A stretch of DNA of 64,000 bases from Argentina anserina (GCF_933775445.1 NC_065875.1:9809001-9873000); one strand, 5' to 3'; shown: positions 29,951 to 40,471, counted from the first letter of the stretch. Made by a program: numbers and translations. The notes: generated by a model from the letters alone, not told the origin.

Positions 29951-32869
29951 AGAATTAAAAAGATACTCAAATTGGAATTGGAAAGGTACTCAAACGATAG
30001 AAAGATACTCAGTTTGAATGAAACACACGCCCATACTGGAAACACTCTCAAATTCAAAGGAAATTCGCATCAGAAAGCCGTACAGAAAGATACTCAAATG
30101 AGAACTGAAAAGATACTTAAATGAGAATTGAAAAGATACTCAAACGATAGAAAGATACTCAGTTTGAATGAATCAGACGCCCACACTGGAAACACTGTCA
30201 AATTCAAAAGAAACTCGCATCAGAAAGCCTTACAGAAAGATACTCAAATGAGAACTAAAAAGATACTGAAATGAGAATTGAAAAGATACTCAGTTTGAAA
30301 GAAACACACGCCCACACTGGAAACACTCTCAAATTCAATAGAAACTCGCATCAGAAAGCCGTACATAATGATATTCAAACGATAATTGAAAAGATACTCA
30401 AACGATAAAAAGAAAGACATGGCCACACTGGAAACACTCTAAAATTCAATATAAACTCGCATAAGAAATCTACACATAAAGATACTCAAACAAGAATTGA
30501 AAAAATACTCAAATTGGAATTGGAAATGTACTCAAACGATCGAAATAAACTCAGTTTGAAAGAAACACACGCCCACACTAGAAACACTCTCAAAATCAAA
30601 AGAAACTCGCATCAGAAAACTGTACAGAAAGATACTCAAATGAGAATTGAAAACATACTCAAATTGGAATTGGGAAGGTACTCAACCGATAGAAAGATAC
30701 TCAGTTTGAAAGAAACACACGTCCACACTGGAAACACTCTCAAAATCAAAAGAAACTCGCACCAGAAAGCAACTCATAACAATAAAAAACGAGAAAGGAA
30801 AACATACTCAAATTGGAAATGGAAATGTACTCAAACGATAGAAAGATATTCAATTTCAATGAAACACACGCCCACACTAGAAACACTCTCAAATTCAAAA
30901 GAAACTCACATCAGAAAGAAACACATAATGATACTCAAACGAGAATTGAAAAGATACTCAAATTGGAATTGGAAAGATACAAAAACGATAGAAAGATACT
31001 CAATTTGAAAGAAAGACAAGGCCACACTGGAAACACTCTCAAATTTAAAAGAAACTCGCATTAGAAAGCCGTATAGAAAGATACTCAAACGAGAATTGAA
31101 AAGATAATCAAATTGGAATTGGAAAGATACTGAAACGATAGACATATACTCAGTTTGTAAGAAACACACGCCCACACTGGAAACACTCTCAAATTCATTA
31201 GAAAGCCGTACAGAAAGACACTCAAACGAGAATTGAAAAGATACTCAAATTGGAATTGGAAATGTACTCAAACGATAGAAAGATACTCAGTTTGAATGAA
31301 ACACACGCCCACACTGGAAACACTCTCAAATTCAAAGAAACTCGCATTAGAAAGCAGTATAGAAAGATGCTCAAACGAGAATTGAAAAGATAATCAAATT
31401 GCAATTGGAAAGATACTGAAACGATAGACAGATACTCAGTTTGAAAGAAACACATGCCCACACTGGGAACACTCAAAATCAAAAGAAACTCGCATTAGAA
31501 AGCCGTACAAAAAGATACTCAAACGAGAATTAAAAAGATACTCAAATTGGAATTGGAAGGTACTCAAACGATATAAAGACACTCAGTTTGAATGAAACAC
31601 ACACCCACACTGGAAACACTCTCAAATTCAAAAGAAACTCTCATCAGAAAGCCGTACAGAAAGATACTCAAACGAGAATTGAAAATATACTCAAATTGGA
31701 ATTGGAAATGTACTCAAACGATAGAAAGATACTCAGTTTGAATGAAACACACGCCCACACGCCCAGACTGGAAACACTCTCAAATTCAAAAGAAACCCGC
31801 ATTAGAAAGCCGTATAAAAAGATACTCAAACGAGAATTGAAAAGATACTCAAATTGGAATTGGAAAGATACTCAAATTGGAATTGGAAAGATAGCAAGTT
31901 TGAAAGAAACACACGCCCACACTGGAAACACTCTCAAATTCAATAGAAACTCGCATTAGAAGGCCATACAGAAAGATACTCAAACGAGAATTGAAAAGAT
32001 ACTCAAATTCAATAGAAGAGTAAAGATACGCAAACGATGTAAAGATACTCAGTTTGAAAGAAACTCACTCCCACACTTGCAAAACTCTCAAATTCAATAG
32101 AAACTCGCATCAGAAAGCCGTTGAGAAAGATACTCAAACGAGACTTGAAAAGATACACAATTGGAATAGTAAAGATACGCAAACGATGTAAAGATACTCA
32201 GTTTGAAAGAAACACACTCCCACACTTGCAAAACTATCAAACTCAATAGAAACTCGCATTAGAAAGCCGTATAGAAAGATACTCAAACGAGAATTGAAAG
32301 GATAATCAAATTGGAATTGGAAAGATACTGAAACGATAGACAGATACTCAGTTTGAAAGAAACACACGCCCACACTGGAAACACTCAAAATCAAAAGAAA
32401 CTCGCATTAGAAAGCCGTACAAAAAGATACTCAAACGAGAATTGAAAATATACTCAAATTGGAATTGGAAATGTACTCAAACGATAGAAAGATACTCAGT
32501 TTGAATATAACACACGCTCACACTGGAAACACTCTCAAATTCAATAGAAACTCGAATCAGAAAGCCGTACAGAAAGATACTCAAACGAGAATTGAAAAGA
32601 TACTCAAATTGGAATTGGAAAGGTAGTCAAACGATAGAAAGATACTCAGTTTGAATGAAACACACGCCCACACTGGAAACACTCTCAAATTCAATAGAAA
32701 CTCGCATTAGAAAGCCGTACAGAAAGATACTGAAACGAGAATTGAAAAGATACTCAAATTGGAATTGGAAAGGTAGTCAAACGATAGAAAGATACTCAGT
32801 TTAAATGAAACACACGCCCACACTGGAAACACTCTCAAACTCAAAAGAAACTCGCATTACAAAAACCGT

Positions 32870-34530
32870 ACAGAAAGATACTCAAACGAGAATTGAAAAG
32901 ATACTCAAATTGGAATTGGAAAGATACTCAAACGATAGAGAGATACTCAGTTTGGAAGAAACACACGTCCACACTTGCAAAACTCTCAAATTCAATACAA
33001 AATCACATCAGAAAGCCGTTCAGAAAGATACTTAAACGAGAATTGAAAACATACACAAATTGGAAGAGTAAAGATACGCAAACGATAGAAATATACTCAG
33101 TTTGAAAAAAACACACGCCCACACTGCAAAACTCTCAAAATCAATAGAAACTCGCATTAGAATGCCGTACAGAAAGACACTCAAACGAGAATTGAAAAGA
33201 TACTCAAATTGGAATTGGAAATGTACTCAAATGATAGAAAGATACTCAGTTTGAATGTAACACACGCCCAGACTGGAAACACTCTCAAATTGAAAAGAAA
33301 CTCGCATTAGAAAGCCGTACAGAAAGATACTCAAACGAGAATTGAAAAGATACTCAAATTGGAATTGGAAAGATACTCAAACGATAGACAGATACTCAGT
33401 TTGTAAGAAACACACGCCCATACAGGAAACACTCTCAAATTTCGCATCAGAAAGCCGTACAGAAAGATACACAAACGAGAATTGAAAAGATACTCAAATT
33501 GGAATTGGAAAGGTACTCAAACGATAGAAATAGACTCAGTTTGAAAGAAACACACGCCCACACTAGAAACACTCTCAAAATGAAAAGAAACTTGCATCAT
33601 TAAACCGTACTGAAAGATACTTAAATGAGAATTGAAAACATATTCAAATTCGAATTGGGAAGGTACTCAACCGATAGAAAGATACTCAGTTTGAAAGAAA
33701 CACACGTCCACACTGGAAACACTCTCAAAATCAAAAGAAACTCGCATCAGAAAGCCGTACAGAAAGATACTCAAACGAGAATTGAAAATATACTCAAATT
33801 GGAATTGGAAATGTACTCAAACGATAGAAAGATACTCAGTTTGAATGAAACACACGCCCACACTGGAAACACTCTCAAATTCAAAAGAAACTCGCATTAG
33901 AAAACCGTACAGAAAAATACTCAAACGAGAATTGAAAAGATACTCAAATTGGAATTGGAAAGATACTCACACGATAGAGAGATAGTTTGTAAGAAACACA
34001 CGTCCACACCTGCAAAACTCTCAAATTCAATACAAACTCACATCAGAAATCCGTTCAGAAATATACTTAAACGAGAATTGAAAAGATACACAAATTGGAA
34101 GAGTAAAGATACGCAAACGATAAAAATATACTCAGTTTGAAAAAAACACACGCCCACACTGCAAAACTCTCAAATTCAATAGAAACTCGCATTAGAAAGC
34201 CGTACAGAAAGACACTCAAACGAGAATTGAAAAGATACTCAAATTGGAATTGGAAATGTACTCAAACGATAGAAAGATACTCAGTTTGAATGTAACACAC
34301 GCCCACACTGGAAACACTCTCAAATTGAAAAGAAACTCGCATTAGAAAGCCGTACAGAAAGATACTCAAACGAGAATTGAAAAGATACTCAAATTGGAAT
34401 TGGAAAGATACTCAAACGATAGACATATACTCAGTTTGTAAGAAACACACGCGCATACAGGAAACACTCTCAAATTCCATAAAAACGCGCATCAGAAAGC
34501 CGTACAGAAAGATACACAAACGAGAATTGA
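32870..34530. repeat. Higher-order repeat, offset about 1035 bp
   Basis: A block with CAAAACTCTCAAATTCAATAC monomers (near 32979 and 34014), GGAAGAGTAAAGATACGC and TTTGAAAAAAACACACGC recurs about 1035 bp downstream. The sequence following copy one (33528 on) matches what follows element A at 53336 on. The array therefore continued smoothly across this site before insertion. Confidence 0.75.
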
Positions 34531-34593
34531 AAAGATACTCAAATTGGAATTGGAATGGTACTCAAACGTTAGAAATTAGACTCAGTTTGAAAG

Positions 34594-34598
34594 AAACA
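34594..34598 (+). other. Target-site duplication of element A, left copy (AAACA)
   Basis: AAACA directly precedes the terminal TG of the element A 5' LTR. It reappears at 53336-53340 directly after the terminal CA of its 3' LTR. Removing the element and one copy restores the satellite phrase GAAACACACGCCC. A 5-bp duplication is what gypsy integrases produce. Confidence 0.95.
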
Positions 34599-36166
34599 TG
34601 ATAGGAGCACAAAGTGTGACGTTCTTAATGTATATTTGCCCTATTCTTATGCTTTGTTACTTCTTATTTAGTTGTTTTAGGTTCATATTTGTCATATGTA
34701 TGTTCTAAGTAGAGTTATGCTGAATTTAGATGATTTGATGATGAAATTGTGCTAAGTGTTTGAAATCCTTATTGAGCTAGGAGTCCTTACTCGACTAGGA
34801 CTCTACTTTCCTATTTTCATTCTTTCCTATTCCTTAATCGACGATTTCTTTTCAGGAAAGACAAATCATATTTGGAAAGAAAGGAGAGTTGCCGAGTTGC
34901 ATTCCTAGTTGAACAAGGAAATCATATTCGAGTTGAACAAGGAGAAGAGGAGGCCGGCCTAGCTACTCCTAGTTGGACCAAGAGATTGCCGAGCTGCCCT
35001 TTAGAGATTTCCCCATTGGACTTGGTTTCCTACATCAAGATGGATATGGAGTACATAAATCAAATCCATAACAAAGAGGATTTCAGTTTCCCAATTGGAT
35101 TCTATTTCCTTTTAGCACGCAAGAAGGCTTCCTACACCTCTATATATAGAGGCCGGCCTCTCCATTCAGCAACATCATCAGCCCTACACACAAACACAGC
35201 CATAAGCTCTGCCGAATTCATCCTTCACCATTCCAAGAAATCCTAAAACCGATTCCATCATTCCCCACCTATCAATAGCCTTTCAAACACGCTTGTGAAG
35301 GAGGTTTCATCCATAGAAGTCTTGGCTACACTTGTGGATTGCTTGATTTATAAAGTGTAACCATGATTCACTCTTGTTTAATTTCGGTTTTGGTTTTGTT
35401 CTTGTTCATGGATGAAGTTGCGATTTGTTTAGAGTAGTCTTGTATCAATTTTGTCTATGAAATAGCTACTTGATTCAATTTATATAGAGGATTCGAAAAT
35501 TATGTTTTGGTTTTATGTATTTCGGTTTTGGTTTCTGCCGAACCTAGCTTTTGAACAATTTCGATGCCTATATGTTATGACTATGCTTGTAGCATGATAT
35601 TTAGGTTGTTGGATTAAAGACTTATGCTAAGAACATGTTTATTCTTGTTTATGTGATTTTCGAATTGCATGGTTGTTAGTTAAGTAAGTGACATACTTGA
35701 TGAATTCAATGTGCATGGCTTTGGAATTACATGATTAAGATGAACATGTTAGAATTTCGATTATGGCTGCTTGGTTGTGATTGAATGTGTTAAGTGTCTA
35801 TGTGTTTAGGTTACTGCTTAGAACCCTAAATGCATGATCCATCCTTGGTGATTTATTGCATAGTCTCGGCATGATGCTATAAGAAAGACATGAAGCTTGT
35901 TTCGATTCCCTCTATGTGATTTGTTTTGGTGATTGTTTATGTGTTGGTTGGTTGATCACATGTATATATTAGTTTAGGTTTTATTTACTGTTTTTATGAT
36001 TCAATCCAAAATCTATCTCAAACCTTAAAACCTTTATGAATTCGTGTAAGTATTGTGATCCTAAGCCCTGGCTGGATCCCCGGTTTGTGAACGATACCCT
36101 CTTGCTTTATACTACTATGATGTGTTCAGGGTTAAATATTGATGTCGAGTAATCGAGCAATCATCA
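34599..36166 (+). repeat. Element A 5' LTR
   Basis: The LTR is 1568 bp with TG...CA ends. It contains a TATA box (TATATATA, 35141-35148), two copies of the palindrome AGGCCGGCCT (34951-34960 and 35150-35159), and U3 motifs of the type AGTTGAACAAGGA repeated around 34908-34945. The PBS follows two bases after its end. A 124-codon open frame at 34872-35246 spans the core promoter and is not regarded as a gene. Confidence 0.95.
35141..35148 (+). promoter_or_regulatory. TATA box of element A 5' LTR
   Basis: TATATATA lies in CACCTCTATATATAGAGG. It is the best core-promoter match in the LTR, and transcription would be expected to start about 25-35 bp downstream, which defines the U3/R border. Matching boxes occur at 41014-41021 (A 3' LTR), 42266-42273 and 51986-51993 (B LTRs) and 59065-59072 (C). 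A perfect 12-bp palindrome, GAGGCCGGCCTC, directly follows it at 35149-35160. Confidence 0.7.
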
Positions 36167-36168
36167 AA

Positions 36169-36188
36169 TGGCGCCGTTGCCGGGGATC
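36169..36188 (+). other. Primer-binding site of element A (tRNA-Asp)
   Basis: TGGCGCCGTTGCCGGGGATC begins two bases after the 5' LTR. It is complementary to the 3' end of plant tRNA-Asp(GTC), which ends ...CCCCGGCAACGGCGCCA, over about 20 nt. This would prime minus-strand synthesis. tRNA-Asp priming is usual for the Athila lineage. Confidence 0.93.
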
Positions 36189-36328
36189 CATTAGAGATGG
36201 ATCCCTAACTTTTAATGCGAATTCATTGTTCATATTGTACATTTGTATATTCTTATCTTATTTTCTTGTAACGTTTAGTAATTTTATCTTCGGTTGTTGT
36301 TTTGGTGCTTGAGTGAATGATTGTTGTA

Positions 36329-36717
36329 GGTTGTAAATCGAACGGAATAGGTAAAGTCCCTTTTGTTAATATTAGCCTTAACCCTTCATGCTAGCTCTCG
36401 AGTTTGCATGAGGTCGAGGGCGGCTTTTATTAACACTTGGAGATTTGTCTAACACTCAAGTTTGTTTCTAGCTGAGTAAGGGGCACGCTATTTCATTACC
36501 CTGGTGCATGGGACCAAAATTGGATCTCAGAGAACTATTGACTGACATACATCTCGGTGATGGAGTCGATAGAGGGCTTGCCCTCCGTAGTTCAACAAAT
36601 GAGTCCTACCATGTTCACTATCTCTGAATTAGCTATCCGGCCTTCTGAAACAACGATTCAAACTTGTGTCTAGGCATCCATACTTAGGTCGCACGTCCAC
36701 CTTGGTTTACAACTTAG
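36329..36717 (+). other. Conserved 5' leader, element A copy
   Basis: This 389-bp stretch starts GGTTGTAAATCGAACGGAAT and ends TTGGTTTACAACTTAG. It is shared with B (43459-43846) and C (60275-60666) at high identity. It contains GGTCGAGGGCGGCTTTTATT, CCCTGGTGCATGGGACC and GAGTCGATAGAGGGCTTGC. Its retention in elements with and without coding capacity suggests a cis-acting RNA role such as dimerisation or packaging. That role is inference. Confidence 0.6.
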
Positions 36718-37402
36718 CATCAATCGATCATTCAATCGTTTGAATGACAACTTAAGAATGTAGAAGCATGAAATCGATTGAAAGACTTTTGTAAAAACTT
36801 TTTGAACGAAATCTTGTATTTTTCTTGTATGATTTTTTGTATTCTTTTATACGAAGAGTGAGAGAGTTCGATAATCTCATGCCATCACCAAAGAAGGCCG
36901 TGCCTTCCAAAGACAAGGATGCCGTATCCTTGTCACAAATTGATCATGCCGTGCATGATAAGGTAAGTTTTCTAACTCATGTGGATTAGTTTCAACTAAT
37001 GTTCTTGCTTGTGTGTAAATTTCTCAAGAGGTTGAAGCTACCACCGATTCTTAGTGGATCCATGGAGTAGATTAAAGTGATGACAAGATCAATTCCTAGT
37101 TGGATTAGGAGAGGAGTGGCCATGACACTCGTAGTCGAACAAGGAAAACGTGCGTGTGTCATCAAGAAGGAGATTCCCATCCGGATTGGGATTTCCAAAG
37201 TAGAGGGAGAGATGGATTCCTAGGTGAGTTAGGAAAGGGAAGTTGCTGTGAAAAGAAGTCATAGTTAAAGTAGGAAAAGCCCATGCCGTGTGCCATGAAT
37301 GAACAAGTCCCATTCGGACTTGGATTCCAAGTGGGAGTGGGAGAAGGTTTCTATGTCCTTGTAGGTTTCTTTCTAGCTCATGGAAAAGGATTAGGATTGC
37401 TG

Positions 37403-37410
37403 TATATATA
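37403..37410 (+). promoter_or_regulatory. Possible internal promoter (TATA-like) upstream of the Gag-like ORF in element A
   Basis: TATATATA lies in TTGCTGTATATATAGAGAGC, 117 bp upstream of the ATG of the Gag-like ORF. The spacing would give a 5' untranslated region of roughly 90 nt. The flanking CTAGTTGGATTAGGAG and GTCGAACAAGGAAAAC motifs resemble U3 sequences of this family but do not align along their length. Element B has no equivalent. Promoter function is inferred only from sequence. Confidence 0.45.
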
Positions 37411-37526
37411 GAGAGCACGGGTTCATAATTATTCATTCTTTTTCCAACCATTCACAAGTTCATAAGAAAGAGAGGAAGCTACCACATTCGATTCACTCAA
37501 TTCACAAGAAGATTTTCAAGTGTGCA

Positions 37527-38660
37527 ATGGAGGTGTTTGCGTTTCGTGAAGACAATATGTTTCCAGAGAGGGACAGCCCTGCTTTTCATCCTAGGTGCAT
37601 TGTGTTGCCGGCTCCTAGGCATAATCAAAATCGTATGGAGGTCACATACAAAATTTTGAAGACCATGCCGATCTTCAGAGGGTTTAAGATTGAAAAGGCT
37701 GATGTCCATATATTTCTTTTTGAGTCGAAGGTGCAACAAGCTATTCAATCCATGGAACGTGGAGACTTGGAGTTATTGTATCTTGAGGTGTTTCCCTTCA
37801 CTCTAGTTGACAAAGCAAGAGAATGGTTGCACTCTATTCCTGAAAATTCTATCCGATCATGGGATGAGCTTAAAGAAACATTCCTCAAGGAATTCTTGCT
37901 CACGGCAAGAAGAGCAAGGATGAGAGAGATGATTCAAGCATGCAAACAAGAAGATGGTGAGCCCTACCACAAGTACTTAAAGAGATTTCAAGAAGTAGTA
38001 GCACCATTAGACCATGACATGAACCAACATGCGTTGACTAGTACTTTCTACCAAGGTCTGTTAAGGGATTATCAAGAGTACATTGATTCGTTTTCACCAA
38101 GAGGCTTCATGAACCTTGAGGTAGGAGATAGGATCATGCATATTGGAGTACTTGGAGAAAGAAGGGATAGTTTGGTTTCGACGTCATGCTCTAGAGTGAG
38201 TGGTACTTCTCGGTTCAAGGGAGTGGAGTTGGATGGAAGGAAAGCTAGGGAGTATGGGAACACTAGAGACCATTTGAAGCCTCTAGTTGGCATGAAGAGG
38301 AAAGGTAGACCGGCTAGAGTTAAGACTACGCCTACAAGAGCGGAGCACCGCCGAGACAAGATGATGAATGAAATGCAACAATCGATTTTGGAATTGGCAA
38401 AATCGCATAGGGAGTTAAAGGATCTTGTAGAGGAGATTCGTGCTAGCTCTAAGGAAGAGAGCAAAGAACTTACAATTGAAGAGGGGGAGTCTTACAGCCG
38501 TGTCAATGATGAAGAAGAAGAAGATCCGAGTTTGAAGGAAGAAGTTGATTCGAGCTATAAGAGTAGTGATTCGGACTCAAGTGAAGATGAGGAGGATAAT
38601 GGCGACATCATGATCATATCTTCAGATGATGAGGAGGATGAACATGTCGTATTCTTCTAG
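37527..38660 (+). CDS. gag: Divergent Gag-like protein of element A (377 aa)
   Basis: This is the only substantial ORF of element A, and its product is expected to be a structural capsid-type protein. Residues about 86-180 carry the plant retrotransposon Gag signature: FPFTL at 89-93, AREWLHSIP at 97-105, SWDELKETFLKEF at 111-123 and FYQGL at 174-178. It aligns over this core with the Gag of element B (FPFTL, WDE, FLK.F, FY.GL in the same order) but is otherwise very different. It has no CCHC zinc knuckle. Instead there is a basic stretch at about 238-276 with an AT-hook-like KRKGRPARVK at 257-266, a probable helical or coiled segment at 277-308, and a strongly acidic tail at 309-373. The ATG has a favourable context (purine at -3, G at +4). 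The frame is intact, in contrast to the broken element B. It is joined directly to the family's common 3' region. Confidence 0.85.
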   Translation: MEVFAFREDNMFPERDSPAFHPRCIVLPAPRHNQNRMEVTYKILKTMPIFRGFKIEKADVHIFLFESKVQQAIQSMERGDLELLYLEVFPFTLVDKAREWLHSIPENSIRSWDELKETFLKEFLLTARRARMREMIQACKQEDGEPYHKYLKRFQEVVAPLDHDMNQHALTSTFYQGLLRDYQEYIDSFSPRGFMNLEVGDRIMHIGVLGERRDSLVSTSCSRVSGTSRFKGVELDGRKAREYGNTRDHLKPLVGMKRKGRPARVKTTPTRAEHRRDKMMNEMQQSILELAKSHRELKDLVEEIRASSKEESKELTIEEGESYSRVNDEEEEDPSLKEEVDSSYKSSDSDSSEDEEDNGDIMIISSDDEEDEHVVFF

Positions 38661-40471
38661 TGGATGAAAATGAAGAAGTCTAGGCTATAGACTCTAAACT
38701 TAAGCCAATGAAGGAGCCATCAACGAGTGTTTGCATTTTCTATCCCTTATCTCTTTTTAATTTTCGTTGCTTATCATATTGTACATTGAGGGCAATGTAA
38801 GTTTTAAGTGTGGGGTGGGGTTTACATCATTCGTTGTATTCTAGTGTTTGATGCTTATGTGTTTCAATTTTGTGTTTTGATTTTCGAAATTTAGTGTCAT
38901 TTTGAGTTTGTTTTTCGATTTTTAAGTTGTTTTTGTTTTGAGTCCTAGGTATGCCTTTGACTGTCTAGGATGAGTTGATCTTTGAATTTATGGTTGATAG
39001 ATGATCATGATATTGGAATGAACTTCATTATTATTTGATGGTTAATCGATGTGTAGATTTTGTACGAACATGTAGTAGATGAGGATTTTGAAACTTAGGT
39101 ACAGAATGAGCATGTTCTTTACTTGTTTGAATTCATGTAACCTATGTGAGATTCGAGCCATATATATGTGCCTTTCTTGGAGAGTTTTATTCTATCGTTT
39201 CTTGGCTTTATAACCTCATTACATCTATTTTGATCAATTCATATGCCATAGAATTGCAATGAACTAGAGAATGCTAGAACTTACTTTGTGAAACTTTCGA
39301 AGCTTTATGTCATAATATACTCTGATTTTGAAAAGGATTGTTGGATCTTTTTAGGATTTCCACCACTTAAAACCAAAAAGCCGTATCCCTATTTGAGCCC
39401 TGCTTGGGACACCTTAGTGTTTACCCCTTTGAGCCTACGTTAAGCCTTTTCTTTCATTACCAACATGTTATATCCTTGCTTAGTATAGTTATATCTCTAC
39501 CTTGTCTTTGAGGCTTGGCAGAGCCGATTCTTGGATGTAATATGGAGTGATGATTTGATTCAAGTGTGGGGTTATGCTATTGTATGTATGTTATGCCGTG
39601 AAAAGAGTATGAAAAAGAGGAAAAAAAAATGTATTGATGCCGTGAGAAAAAGAAGAAGAAAAGTATATATACACGGTTTTGAGAAAAAAATGGAAAAGAA
39701 AGTATGATGAAAGATCTCGGCATGACATTGATTTATGTGAATTTGGAGTTGTGATGTATTTGTTGAAGGCTCAATAATGTTATACTTTAGCCTTTGTTCG
39801 TTTTCACAATGTTTAAAGTGAAGAATGGGTCCAACATGATGATATTTGGCCCTTGTTTTATGGAGTATGGCGACATAAGGTGGATGTTTTGCTCTACTAA
39901 GTCTTGAGGATGACCTTTGTGATTCCTTTTTCCCTGAAAAATATATCCATGCCGAGCCTAACCCATCCCTTTTCTAAAGATCCACATGATTCTTAAAATG
40001 AGTAGTCCTTGATTTGTGGAGTTTGTTTCATGAGTAAGCTTATGGTTTAGGTTCATTTGTGCATATGATTGGTATCTTTCATGAGGTTTTTCGATTTTCA
40101 CTATGTTCATAACTCTTGTGTGTGAAAAGCTTTTAAGCATATGCCATGTTCTTGAGAGAAAAGATTTGGAGTGCATATCCTATGTGAGTTGAATTTGAAC
40201 TCGTTTTGAACATGTTGAGCTTAATTTCACCTTTGTTTCTGCCATGTCTTACTTGTTGAACGAAATTTCATGTTTATTAACCATTGAATTCATCTTATCT
40301 ATTTCGATTAAGTGTTATTCTTGATGCTATGAGTTTGAGGATCTCTGAGACAAAATGTTGAAGGCATTAGTGTTGTGTCGTTAGTGTTAGTTGTTTTGAT
40401 TTTTGTTTTCTGTTTTGATTTTCGTTTTTAGTGTTTGCTAAGGGACTAGCAAAGTCTAAGTGTGGGGTTGT
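38661..40471 (+). other. Element A 3' untranslated region
   Basis: This ~1.8-kb region has no supported ORF. From GTCTAGGCTATAGACTC (near 38679) it is collinear and highly similar to the region following integrase in element B. It holds three AAGTGTGGGGT motifs at 38806, 39562 and 40458; the last is the terminal polypurine tract. A purine-rich AAAAAGAAGAAGAAAAG stretch lies near 39645. No env-like ORF, which some Athila elements carry here, is visible. Confidence 0.8.
40458..40471 (+). other. Polypurine tract of element A
   Basis: AAGTGTGGGGTTGT abuts the TG of the 3' LTR. It is the expected position of the plus-strand primer, and the same 14 bases precede the 3' LTR in B (51427-51440) and C (63765-63778). 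The tract is only partly purine, so the exact primer boundary is uncertain. Confidence 0.75.

Larger units (their letters stand above)
27041..34598. repeat. Satellite array, block III (150-bp monomers, divergent edge)
   Basis: From about 27085 the monomers gain a 23-bp segment, typically TTGGAATTGGAAAGATACTCAAA, giving a 150-bp period (for example the 300-bp offset between 29400 and 29700). The variants CGCATTAG or CGCATCAG, TTTGAATGAAAC and TTTGTAAGAAAC are typical. A short stretch near 28220-29050 returns to the 127-bp type. Some monomers are further altered, such as one reading AACTCATAACAATAAAAAAC (near 27904 and 30770). Base changes and small indels are more frequent than in blocks I and II, as expected nearer an array edge. 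The block ends exactly where element A is inserted. Confidence 0.93.
36167..37526 (+). other. Element A leader and pre-gag region
   Basis: The region holds no supported gene. Positions 36329-36717 are a strongly conserved leader also found in elements B and C. Positions about 36885-37010 match the start of element B pol (AAGAAGGCCGTGCCTTC and GATCATGCCGTGCATGA phrases) and are a degenerate pol relic. From about 37020 homology to B is lost, and the sequence looks like a promoter region with CTAGTTGGATTAGGAG-type motifs and a TATA-like box at 37403. Confidence 0.75.

Noticed and set aside
1..34598. CRISPR array
   Set aside because: The whole unit is repeated. There are no short repeats separated by unique spacers, no cas genes, and the DNA is of plant type.
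352..34601. Hundreds of open frames of 60-150 codons on both strands of the satellite
   Set aside because: They repeat with the 127-bp unit in shifting frames, have low-complexity translations, and appear on both strands at once. They are by-products of the repeat, not genes.
34872..35246. Open frame of about 124 codons in the LTRs (also at 40745, 41994 and 51714)
   Set aside because: It runs through the TATA box and transcription start, has no known domain, and recurs only because the LTRs are copies. It would not be in the element's own mRNA as a unit.
35821..35830. Telomere-like text (GAACCCTAAAT) in the LTRs
   Set aside because: It is a single occurrence per LTR, not a tandem telomeric repeat.
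36169..36188. A tRNA gene at the GGCGCCGTTGCCGGGGATC sequences
   Set aside because: Only about 20 nt complementary to the tRNA 3' end are present, next to an LTR. There is no cloverleaf, so this is a primer-binding site.
37089..37451. Minus-strand open frame of 120 codons upstream of the Gag-like ORF
   Set aside because: It overlaps the presumed promoter region, shows no recognisable motif, and has no counterpart in element B.
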